A DNA stretch of 64,000 nucleotides from Sycon ciliatum (lineage: Eukaryota; Porifera; Calcarea; Leucosolenida; Sycettidae): the NCBI RefSeq assembly GCF_964019385.1, contig NC_088651.1, positions 707,863 to 771,862 on the forward strand, written 5' to 3'. A program made the translations under genes and the position numbers. Each line of letters begins with the position of its first letter. Position 1 is the first letter of the stretch. Of this stretch, positions 44,072 through 64,000 are shown piece by piece. The notes under the pieces were generated by a model. The model made no database searches. It saw nothing but the letters and a program-made list of their open reading frames with translations, and was not told where the DNA came from.

Positions 44072-44259
44072 ATATTGTGTTTGGGGTGGACACGCGCGTC
44101 GGTGTGCGTGTGTGTCTGTGTGTGTGTGTGTGTATGTGTGTGTGTGTGTGTGTATGTGAATGTGGGTGTATTACGCATGTGTGTGTGCCTGACTATGCCT
44201 GCATGGGCATGTATGTGTGTGTTTGTGTGCGTGCCTGTTTCTCATGGTAGAGTCTTACA

Positions 44260-53872
<9,613 letters not shown>

Positions 53873-55155
53873 GATCCGGCACATGTGCTAGTACCCAGGT
53901 TATTGTGGACATTGAAATCCGTTGAGAAATCCAGCGGTCACACGGTGCTGACCTTGCAGCCGCAAGCAATGCTGCTCCATTCTTGCAGTGTGTACGTGAA
54001 CTACAGCCCATGTACGCGCTAAGGCAGTAAGGGTGCGGGGGTAAGTGTGCAGTTTACATCGACAGGTGCTTGCAGTAGAACCGGACGAGGAGCAAACACA
54101 CTACACTGGGCTGCAGGCCCGCCGCCAGTTCATCACCAGACCAACTAACTTACTTGTTGGCTGCCAACGTATACATTTTTTTTTTTTTTTACTAAGGCCA
54201 CAGCTTCCAAACGTGACATGCAAAGCAACGGTGCAGCATGTATGCACGCAGCCGGAACCGGTCCGGTTGGTCAGGTCATCACCGGACCGACATATCGCCC
54301 ATCAACGCATGTGTACTGCTGAGCAGGTTATGTGTATGTGTAACCACTATGCTATACACATAAACTGTGTGAAAGGCTATGGCATGGCCGGACAAATCGA
54401 AAACTACTTCTGACCAGATCAGTATACCACTTGCAAGCACTTCTGAGGTGTACACTTGTAAACACAATGGTTTTATGGTATATTCATAATGGTAGCTGGG
54501 TTATCATTATTACGTGTCATACATTGCTTGGGAAACAACAAGATATGGTTCGAAACCATAAAGATATGCAGTTACATGTAGTGTATTTATGTGAGCCAAA
54601 ATAAGATCTGAGCCATAAAATTGCACAAATTCATACAAATATCAAGTATGTTTCCACCACATATTTTTGTTTTGATATAATTATTATGTAAAAAATACTG
54701 TAATATCCTGTGCATGCTTGAGATAAGAATGAAGGAGAGTGTTGCGCCAACCCAAATCACTTATGTCTTTGACTGTCAACACGATTGCATAAGGAATATA
54801 TGCACTGGGCACATGGATCTGCAGCTTTGATACAGACTTATCCAGTGATGCATATGTTGCCTTGCATACACACACACAAAAATTAGATATTGGTGTTTTG
54901 TCTGAAGAGCTGGTTTAAAGTTGGTGCTTGATTTGATACAGGAAGCCAACGGAATGTTTGCGTTGCTGAAGGAAACATCACAGTTCAAGCTGACCTGTGC
55001 ACAGAGTAGCTAGCTGATAACAAGGTTATGTGTTAGCCTATGTGTCTGGATCAGTGAGTGCGTACGCCTATACCCAGAGTAGCTAGCTGTTAGCAGGACC
55101 ATGTGCTGCTGGTCTATGCGCCTGGCACAGTAAGTGCACACGCTGTTAGCAGGAC
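53873..55155. other. 1.3-kb convergent intergenic region
   Basis: It separates the stop of the POT gene (plus) and the orphan receptor gene (minus). It contains a GGACCGGT copy (54249-54415) and AT-rich sequence; no canonical AATAAA was found for either strand. Confidence 0.6.
54249..54415. mobile_element. GGACCGGT-family MITE copy
   Basis: GCCGGAACCGGTCCGGTTGG at the left, GGCCGGACAAATCGAAAACT at the right. Confidence 0.7.
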
Positions 55156-58100
55156 CTATGTGTCTGGCTCAGTAAGGGCGTACTGGTGTGTGCGCACTTC
55201 ACCGGTCTCGTGGCGGCGGAACTGGACCATCAGCTTATCCATGGTCTGAGTGGAGGACACGGCAGCGGAACTGACATCCATGGTGCTCTCATCAGCATCC
55301 AGTACGGCACCGTTGGACTTGCGCCGCCTGCGCTGGCAATGCATGTGCTTGTTCGGCAGGGAGGTGGACGTGGCGCGTACACTGCTGGCACGGCGTTTGG
55401 GCTTCAACGGAGCGGTGCGGGTCTGGCGTCGCTGAGACGGTAGCGTGTACAGGTGAACGGCGTCGGCGTCGAGACCTCCTGCGTCGCGGCGTGCACCCGT
55501 CGACATGCTCCTGGCACGGGTTTCCGCGGAGATCACGTGACCAGACGCGGCACCCAGTGCGAGATCGGAGAGCGACCCCAGGCTGATGTCGGTCGAGTGA
55601 TAATGACTGTGCCGTGACTCAGCTGGCATGTGGTGATCAGCGTCCAGGTGCATCGCCACCGCTCTGGGAAAATCGACGCCGATGTTGTTCGTGGCCGTGT
55701 GTGGCGATGCGGCGACCTTGGAGGAATGGTAGTGCGACTCTTGGTATCCGGGCTGCATGTTGTTAGGCAGTTGTGCAGAGACGGCATAGCTAGAATCGCT
55801 CACTAATCTATCACCACTGTTGTTGTTGTTGCTGTAATAAGTGTCGTTGTTGTTGTTCTTACTCATGGTGCTGTTAGTCGAGGGAAGGTCGCTGACAAGT
55901 GTGGTGTTGCTGTACTGAGGTGTGGCGACAACGTGCGATGACATAATCGTAACGGGAGCACCAGCAGCATCGAAACCTTGCGACGTCGGTGGCGGTGGCG
56001 GTGGTGGGAAATGAGCATCCTCCCCACCGAGAGCATTGAACGGGGACAACATCGTCTCGGCCATATCGGGCTCCGGATCCGTATCCCACTCCGTGTCGAT
56101 CTCCGACTCTTCTTGGCCGAAAATCTCGTCCGGTGTGGCCGAGCTGAATGTTGAGTTGTTGCCTGTGTGCATTGCGTCATCGTATTCATTTGTGCCACTG
56201 TGGTGGCTGTTGCGAGGGTACTGTTGCGGGTGATTTAAATACATTGAGTTGAGCGGCGGTTGCGATGATGAGCTATACTGTGCGGAGAGCTGAGACTTGC
56301 GATACACCGTGTTGTGGACGCTGCCACTCTGAGCGGCCGGTGTGCCGACTCTGAGCTGCTCAGATACCGCTCGACTGTCGCGCTCCGGTATATCGCTGAG
56401 CTGAGGACGGGCCAGGGTGTGCAGGGACTCCACCTCGGTCATATCGTGTTCCGGCTCCTTGGCCACGTGAACGCGTATGGACACACGACTGGCCGGGATG
56501 GACGGTGGCGGTGGATCTGGAATCGTCGCCGGGTTTGGCCGTTCGAACGTTTCCGACCGTTGAGGTCGGCGAACGCGAGAATTCGCCGCCTGTCCACTGC
56601 CTCCCTGGTGTTGTTGCTGACTGTTGTACACTGCTTGAGCATTGGTACTGTAGATATCTCTGCCGTCGGTGACTTCCGACTCGCAGTGCACCGTGTGGCG
56701 CACTGTGAGCGCGTCGTGAGCGTCTCGGAACTGGTTCCTGGCAGACACGGAGGCGGTGATGAACGCCGGTGTTCCTGACTGTACTCGTATGCACTCTAGA
56801 GGTGCTCCAATCTCTGTAACAGCATCAGAAGTAGACAAAATACCCCCAAAAAAAGAAATAACACTTCAAACCGAATACCGCAAGTTGTGTTTTGTGACTC
56901 CAAGGTCATGCTTATGCGACTTCCATCCAACAAGAAGAAAACTTCTATACTCAAATGGCATGGAGTATAGATTCTTTTCTGCAACCTTAGCTTATGTGAC
57001 ATTGTGTGTGTGCAGAGTAGTTATACACAGTTTTTCCCTCTGGCATTCCCAACTGCGTGCAAGTACAATGTACAGCACTGCTCAATGAAATCCAGTCGTG
57101 TCACTCAAGTACGCGCCGGGCGGTGCGCAGCCCTAGACCTGCGAACACTGGGCTTCAACATGGTGCACGGCGCCAACTTGACTCTCGCGACTAGATTTGA
57201 TTGAGCAGCAATGTACATATTGCGTCTGGAGCATCCAGCACTGGAGATGTGAACAAGGAAAATCTCAGAAACCAGCTGCTAAGATAATCACTTTTAATAA
57301 ATAGAGTACATTATATTGTGATAAGCGCACTTAACAATAGGGATTTTCTGTCATTGTTTATGCGTGTCAAGCATGGCACATAATGTGCTGCACTACTCAA
57401 TGCCTTTTCACAGTACACTGCACTCTTACCTCGCCTGGACCCTCTCTGCCTGCCCGTCCTCTTCCTCTTGCTGAGCACGTGCTTACGTCGCTGTCTCTCC
57501 ATGCTCGCGGCCGTGGAGTTGACAATGTGCCGGCTGTACACCTTGCGACTGACGCGTTGACGATGGCGCCAGCGAATAGCCAGGAACACGATTAGCACTG
57601 CAAACGCCAGCACCAGCAGCACCACCACGGCAATCACGATCGGGAGAACATCATACTCTGTATCGTCGGGGAGAGTTGTGGTGATGGGACGGCCTGTTAT
57701 GTCCGTGGTGTGCTGGTCTGTGGGTGTAACGCCAGCCTGTACCTCTGCCGCTGTAACCTCTGACTGTGGCGTTGATGGCGTTGATGATGTCATAGTAGGA
57801 GTCGTGGGGAACGCAATGTCATCTAGAACATCTGATTGGCTGGTAGTGGTTGCTGCCTGCAGGGAGGTCAGATCGAAGATCAGCTGCATACTGCCGGTCA
57901 AGCCGAAAACACGCTCTGACACATAGCTGCTGATAATGATGGAGTCCGATGCCTGCTGCTGCTGATTCGGAGTCGGTGCGCTTGTCGTTTCTGATACGGA
58001 TGACGGTTGGGCGCTGGAAGTGTTCGCGCTACTTCCTGCTGCGGTGGTTGCAGAGGGCCGTGCAGACATACTCATATCAGAGTCATCGCCGAAGAAGTCG

Positions 58101-61100
58101 ATGAAGCGACTCTCGAGGTCACCTGACCCTGAGCGTGAAGCGAGAAAGTAAACAGATATAATATGTAAACCGTCTCAAGTAAACAGAGGTGCAGATCTGT
58201 ACTGTAAGATAGAACATTTCTACACTCTGTATGAGCATACCAACTTTCCTCGAGTAAGAATAGTGTTGTTTTTTGGTCACAAATCATAGGTGCGCACTTT
58301 ACTTCCAATAATTATGAAGCTATTTTCCTCCCTATCCCAACCTTCCACTATGAATGATTAAGGGGACGGGGAACACGATATCAATCTGCAAAATCCGGTT
58401 CATCGGCTGAAAGAACAACATTCATGCATACAGTCTCTTCAGCCCCCTTCCAGTCGGATTTCACCGATCGCAACTGGTAGCTACTGAAGAAGCAGCAGCA
58501 GCAGCAACAGCAGCATGCACTACTTGAGAATCCCATAGCACACTGTAGGGCTATCTTACCTTGCGTCGTATCCAGTGTCAGGCCCCAGGACAAGCGTCCA
58601 ATCTGCGCTTGCAGTAGAAACACGTCACCACCGATGCTGCCTGCACTGCCCCCGCCAGTACTCCCTGCCTGTCTCTTCTGACGCCGTACTGCATCTGCTG
58701 GCCTGGGATCGACTGCCTCTTCAAATCCAACCGCCTGCTCAGAATCATTGGGATGCCTGATGATGTCATTACTGTTTTCGATGACGTCATTCCTGCTCTC
58801 GATGATATCATTCCTGTTTTCAATGACATCATTCCTGTTTTCGATGACATCATTCCTGTTTTCAATGGCGTCATCGCTTAGAGTGGGTGATGGTGCATAG
58901 GTGGATACTGGACCTGACTCGATGTGTCCATGGTGCAGTGCTGACCATAGCTTGCCCCCACGGCGACTGGGCGCGAAGCACAGGCAGTTTGAGCTGGATG
59001 TGGAGTTGAGCTGCACTATGGCCACAATATTGCCTGTGAAGAGAAAAACAAAACGTTGTGGTTTTGAAGAGTCAGTCATGCTTCGACAATGCAGAATAAG
59101 GCCAGAATAAGGCCAGGTATACAGTTAGTGAATAGATGTATTGGTAGCACTGTGTAGTTCCATTTCACCCGACAAAAATGTCATGATGTGCTCACTTCCA
59201 TTGTCCACTACCCAGATGCGCCAAATCTTCCTATCAGGTGGGAGATCTCCTAAATTTCTTATATGTTTCTGTCCAACTTTTGAACATCCCCCTATTTCCC
59301 AACGAAAATGAAAACCTCCCTACTCGTAGCCAGTGCAGGCTGTCGTAATAAAACGACTCATCCGTGTTCCATTCCCGTGCATGGTACATGCATGGTGTGA
59401 CGGCACAATGACAGCTGTCGCAAATCACACTGAGTATTACACGTGTTTTTTGGTGATTCCTGGTTAGCTGCTAGCTTTTCCCTACTCGAAGACGTTGCCG
59501 CCGCGAAATCTGGGGGTTTGTGTTCGTCCTGGCGGAAACCGTGTTTTGATCCGTTGAGGGAGACGAGAGATACAGTGCGAAGACGTACGATCTGTCCGAG
59601 AATGGGCGAAGAAGAAAGCTTCGCAGACGACCCGTAGTGGTTGGGAACAGAATGGAACATATACCAGTCGATGCCTGTCATGGTAGGGATGACTGCTACG
59701 AAGTTTTAGCCCCATGCTCCCCAGCGCTTTTTAGCGCCCGACGATAATTACCAAATTTCATCGGTTTTCCATGTGGATCAAAGCATAGTCTCCTCAATCT
59801 TCTCCAGTCGAGCTGAGTCTGGACGGTACAATGTCGAGACGCGAAAAGAGAACATGCATGAACACACAGGAGCATCACATGCAGCTGCATTCTGCCTTGA
59901 CGAAGCTGAGAACAACACCAGTAGTACAGCACCACGCATTTGGAAGACATTTCGAAGAAGACGAAGAACTACATATCTGCGTTCAAAAAAGCCTGTACTG
60001 TGCAGTATGCATGCGTGCATGCGCGAAGCACGGGGTCCGCGGATCAACTTCGTTCAAAAATCATTGTGCCACACGGGTTGTATGATTTGTGTGCGATCAT
60101 GGCCTTTCTTCCTGACAAACAGAACTGAAGTTTTTCAATCTTCAAATCGCCATAGCGTCCTTGTCATGACTCCAAATCAGCTGAAACTTTGCAGGAGGAA
60201 TGAAAATGCCAGGCATGGAATTTGAGACAAGTTTGATATCCATGCTTGCAAAGTGGTGCAGGTGTTGGTGTGACTGGCAATAGTTCACCATGCACTGGAA
60301 AATGTGCTCACATACCATGTACATTCTCACCCCTTCATGTTGAAAGCAGGCGACAACCCTACTGCATGGCAACCTAAATTGGCGGAAGACATCCCTACCA
60401 CAGACAGACACATTGCAGTTGGCAGGCCTGATGTATTTTCCGGAGTATAAGCCGCATTGGAGTACAAGCTGCACCCAGATGTTGTGTCACAAAGTACAGA
60501 TGTCCACCCTGTTTATCGCCGTGAATTTGACCATTGTAGTATACGCAGCACCGACTTTTCTTGGGTGAGTTACTGCTGTCTACAGTGCGGCTTATGCATC
60601 GGGAAACACGGCACCTACCTTTCTCGACCTCAATCATCTCCTCCATCTGGTCCATGTCCACCTCTGCCATGCCTCGTTGGTCAGGGTTCATGAAGGCGGA
60701 CACCGACGCCTTCTCAGTGAAGTGGCGCAGAGTGGAGCCACTGTTTGATGCACCACCGGCACCGGCGCCAGCGGTGTCCTCGGACAGAATGACCAGCTTC
60801 AGCAGACAGCTGTCGGTCAGGCGCATACGCCAGTGCTTGATGCGAGCGTGGCAGCCGATCTGCCGCACTAGGTCCACAGCAATCAGTCCTTGATAGTTCA
60901 CATCTACATGTACACGCATACAACACAGTGTGACCACACGATACGCACAGAGATGTTAGCACCATACCAAAAAGAAATGCCACCTTCAAAGTATTCCTCA
61001 GGGGAGAGGTTTTTGAAATTGTACACATGTCCAAAAATAATAATTTTAATTTTAAAAATTATCTTTTTGAGGATGCTTACCACATAACAATGATGTACTT

Positions 61101-63160
61101 GTATCACTGATAATTGATACATGCATTTTGTGTGGTAGTGACCAAATCAACTACAATCATGTGACAGTTACTGTGTGGACTGCCGTGTATAAATATACGG
61201 CTGACGAGCACATGCTAAGATGTATAACAGAGTGCCGCCACTCACTGTTCGTGGTCCACTTCAGGGAGTTAGGCTGCCAGTGTCTGTGGCAGTGCTTGAA
61301 ATGACGACCGTGACGGAGATTTGTCGTGCTCGGACACACCCCTGTAGACAACAGAACAGCAGCAAAAACAGTAGCGGTAGCAACAGCAGCAGCAGTAGTA
61401 GCAGCAACAGCAGGAAAACAAGATTGCATTACAGCCAGCAACCTGTTCTCTTCTCGTATATTATGGACACTATTTTGAAACTCAGAGTCACAATTGAATC
61501 TGCATTTGCCCAGTGCACGAAATATGTCGAGCAGCACACACCAAAACCATGCTGAGATGCACACCATGTACACATAGCATGCCCGAGACGGTCACCACAG
61601 ACTTACGAGGGTCAACAGTTGTTACTGGAACGCCTGCTGTGGTTGCTGCTGATGCTGTTGTTGCTGCTGCTGTGACCCTGGTTGGACTGTGCACTGCTAG
61701 TGTACCTGTGCTGGCTGAGGCACTGTCCAGCACATCCTGAGCCTGACATACATGTACACTCTGCATGCACACAAACAATCATAGGCAACACTCCTTTGTA
61801 CCTAAACTATTTCTGTTCACCTAACCTGGCCTTTTGCCCTCATACCTAAAATTTGAGCACCTACAATTTCTGAAATTAGGGTATTTTACAACCTACAGCT
61901 CTTAGCTCAGTGTTGCAGTTGGGTTCAGGGAAATCCGACCCTCTTAGTCTACATTGCTACTGGACAGCACCCAACTATACTGAGCCACGAGACCAAACGG
62001 GTTCATGCTGTTGGTGTCCACTATCTTGGGAGAGGGTCGGATTCGTTAATTCGTCCGGTAGGCCCTCCCGCTCTCCCCCCCCCCCCCCTTCGATTCCAGG
62101 TTGCAACGCTAACGCCGAGACCTCTGGTCGGTCGAGTTGCTCCCAGTTCATTGGCACGTCACCCCTACATCCCCTGTGTTTTGTTTGTGTTTGTCTCCAC
62201 GTGTCTCTTGGTTGGGCTGTGTTCTTAGTAAAAAAAAGAAAAAAAGAAAAAAAAGTTGATAACCGCAATCAGACAAGCTGAATCGACATTTTTGTGTATA
62301 CTATATTCATGCAATGTAAAGCGGCGGAAAACAAGTTCGTCCGGTAGTGCAGAGTATTCTAACGAGTGAACACGGCTCCGGGCTGAGACCAATACTTTTC
62401 TACGTACATCTACTGTGTACTCTCCTGTGAGGTCTTGCAGCATATCGCATGACCTTCACACACCAGCAGCAGTGTGGGCGGATCGGAGCGCTCCACCGTT
62501 CACTCTACCGTCCTGCACTGATTACCTAGGCCACGACCATAGTCATGTCTCCCGGTTGGCAATCTCATCTGCTCGAGCAGGATTCGATTTCACAAACAAG
62601 CTTTTTAGTTCTGCGGCGCTCAGCGACAACGGAGACGGATGTGAAGTGAGCAAGTGTCATGACAGCCTACTGAGATTCTAATGGCTGGCGAAGCAAAGCC
62701 CTACACCGCCATGCCATTGTCCTCGTCTTGACTGTGTACTAAATAAAGAAGGCTTGGTCTTCCTGTGGCCCCAGGACTGCTGCTCGTGCTACCTTTGTCT
62801 TTGGGCTTTCCACCGTGAACGAATAAGCACTGGAAGAGGTCGCCATCTTGGGGACAAGAAGCTGTACGCGGGTACCGACAATGTGCACATGACTGCACGG
62901 AGATACAATGTCATGTCACGAGTTGACAGCATGTTGCGAGGTGGAGGACCCACACTGTGTTGAAAATAGTACTCCTGACTACAACGTCCTCCGCCTTGTG
63001 ACATGCTGTCAACCGATCAACATGTTCTACCACACAATCTACCACACAAGACTTACATTATACAAAGTCACCAATGTCTGTGACATGTACTTACCACCAA
63101 CACCGCCAGCCAGAGCAGTGGTAACCTCCGTGCAACGCCTTTGCGGCTTTCTGTCATCAT
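55156..63160 (-). CDS. orphan type I membrane protein (1137 aa), receptor-like
   Basis: Complete 7-exon gene: 63160-63095, 61742-61607, 61341-61246, 60903-60619, 59033-58560, 58128-57430, 56813-55156 (TAG); all junctions GT-AG and in phase (3414 bp). Exon 1 encodes MMTESRKGVARRLPLLWLAV, a signal peptide, with probable cleavage just after the first splice junction before QDVLD. The ectodomain (about 23-512) has a Thr/Ala-rich start, a Cys/His-rich patch, a folded-looking segment (LIAVDLVRQIGCHARIKHW), five or six heptad-like repeats of DVIENRN (about 249-283), a basic RRQKRQ site near 311-316 and a Ser/Thr-rich mucin-like stalk. One TM segment lies at about 513-537, followed by a basic juxtamembrane stretch. 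The 600-residue cytoplasmic tail is low-complexity with poly-Pro, Asn-rich and RRRRK segments. I recognise no domain family. The start could lie further upstream if an unseen exon joins before 63160. Confidence 0.82.
57078..57208. mobile_element. TGCTCAATGAAAT MITE, copy 3
   Basis: CTGCTCAATGAAATCCAGTC at the left, CTAGATTTGATTGAGCAG at the right; CCCTAGACCTGCGAACACTG inside as in copy 1. It lies in the intron between the TM exon and the last exon of the receptor gene. Confidence 0.85.
59329..60211. mobile_element. truncated second copy of the 948-bp element
   Basis: GCCAGTGCAGGCTGTCGTAA starts it after TA. It matches 33750-34697 in inverse orientation with few differences until about 60211, where homology stops and the other terminal repeat is missing. 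Confidence 0.85.
60433..60610. mobile_element. GTATTTTC/AAGCCGC MITE
   Basis: GTATTTTCCGGAGTATAAGC at the left, GTGCGGCTTATGCATCGGGA at the right. It ends 9 bp from the donor side of the receptor exon 60903-60619. Confidence 0.8.
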
Positions 63161-64000
63161 CTTCTTCGCCTGCTCCAACAGCTTCTCTTGGCGCCTTCTC
63201 TTAGCGCCTTCTGCCCCAATTTCTAACGTCCCGACAAGCCTGGGAGGAGAGAATCGAATGTTTGAGCTAATGTGCCTCCTCTCCTCTAACTATCTGGAGC
63301 TCTTTGCAATGACGCTAGCCAGAAAACCGTTCTAGCGGTTCGGAAATTGCGGGCTTATCTTTGTGTGTCCCTACATCATCTGGTATAGCGGATTGTTGAG
63401 CGACAGAAGGACCATAAGCAAGTGCGCTAACTCGAGCTGCGTCTCTTTCTTCTGTAGAGAACTACGACAAGCGACTGGCTAGGCGAACTGTAGCAATTGT
63501 GGACATGACTCACTGGCGCTTTCTTCAATGCCTGTTTGCTTCAGTCCGTGTCCAGAGCAGAGTCCATTGAGGTCATGAACCGTATGCTTCGAGCCATGTT
63601 GTTGCTTCGTGTCTGGGCTCGCTAGTGGCTGTCTGGTAGCTGAAAGCTTCCGTGCTAGCTCGGCATCACAGAGCGCTCGCTTCAGAAGTTCAGTACAGTT
63701 GTCCCGATATCGCCGTACGAGGAGTTGAGTCCGTGCTACACGGGTGCGGTGCGACTTTCGGCGTCCGTCCGGCAACCGTTTTGTTGCGCCAGTTGCTCGT
63801 CCGGCCGACAACTGAGCGACTATACTAGTAGTAGTAGTAGTGTTCAGAATCGTGAGAACAACCAACACAGCTTACATGTAGATCTACATGATTGTACTTG
63901 AAGTATAATTATGGCGTTGATCATAGCACAGTATAACTATAAAGCAAATTCGTCCTTATTCAGTTTTTGAGTACATGTATTGGCATTGGCTCGAAAAAAA
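63161..64000. other. upstream region of the receptor gene
   Basis: It probably holds promoter and 5' UTR. A frame at 63868-63479 (minus) has no ATG. A GTGAGT donor near 63508 and an acceptor-like CTCCTCCCAG near 63241 suggest a 5' UTR intron, but the phase does not join to the coding frame. Confidence 0.4.

Larger units (their letters stand above)
39254..44259. other. 5-kb divergent intergenic region
   Basis: It lies between the start codons of the C2 gene (minus) and the POT gene (plus), so it should hold both promoters and 5' UTR exons. I see a 10-bp minisatellite (41226-41296), a GGACCGGT copy (42130-42212), a GTATTTTC MITE (43888-44071), GT repeats (44090-44240) and many palindromic TGTACATGTACA motifs. 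No protein exon is supported; an 82-codon frame at 40579-40827 is unproven. Confidence 0.55.

Noticed and set aside
63479-63868. 129-codon minus frame as a signal-peptide-bearing first exon of the receptor
   Set aside because: The frame contains no ATG and is preceded by a TAA; its GTGAGT donor does not join in phase to the coding exon at 63160. Possibly 5' UTR.

Overview
This 64 kb window is nuclear DNA from an intron-rich animal or a close relative. The evidence is many short exons with GT-AG introns, a TRAF7 homologue, a C2-domain protein, a eukaryotic POT-family transporter and a long type I membrane protein, all embedded in dinucleotide microsatellites and small inverted-repeat transposons. 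I cannot fix the species. An early-branching invertebrate such as a sponge would fit, but that is a low-confidence guess.

Four protein-coding genes could be assembled exon by exon, with reading phase agreeing across every junction used. (1) Minus strand, 19989 down to 1795: TRAF7 homologue, 18 exons seen. The start is inside the window; the last WD40 repeats lie beyond its left edge. (2) Minus strand, 39253-25497: complete 11-exon gene for a predicted 583-residue protein with an MGACC lipidation-type N-terminus and a C-terminal C2 domain. (3) Plus strand, 44260-53872: complete 10-exon gene for a predicted 816-residue SLC15/POT transporter with a long acidic N-terminus and no ExxER motif in TM1. 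(4) Minus strand, 63160-55156: complete 7-exon gene for a predicted 1137-residue single-pass receptor-like protein of unknown family. Genes 2 and 3 diverge from a 5 kb spacer; genes 3 and 4 converge with 1.3 kb between their stops. The four products share no obvious pathway. All but TRAF7 look membrane-associated.

RNA genes: two identical tRNA-Arg(ACG) genes 1.2 kb apart inside a TRAF7 intron, each next to the same MITE, and one tRNA-like sequence at 9291-9363 lacking U33.

Introns and spacers are filled with non-autonomous DNA transposons of at least nine families: TA-flanked mariner/pogo types, CAGGGGCG-ended elements with 5-6 bp target duplications, GTATTTTC-ended elements, a GGACCGGT family of eight copies, and others. 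They include a three-level nest at 20947-22390 and a MITE-in-MITE insertion at 38091-38477. A SINE-like repeat and minisatellites (31, 55, 42, 30, 18, 12 and 10 bp units) are also present. I saw no reverse transcriptase, transposase, viral gene, CRISPR array or bacterial-type operon.
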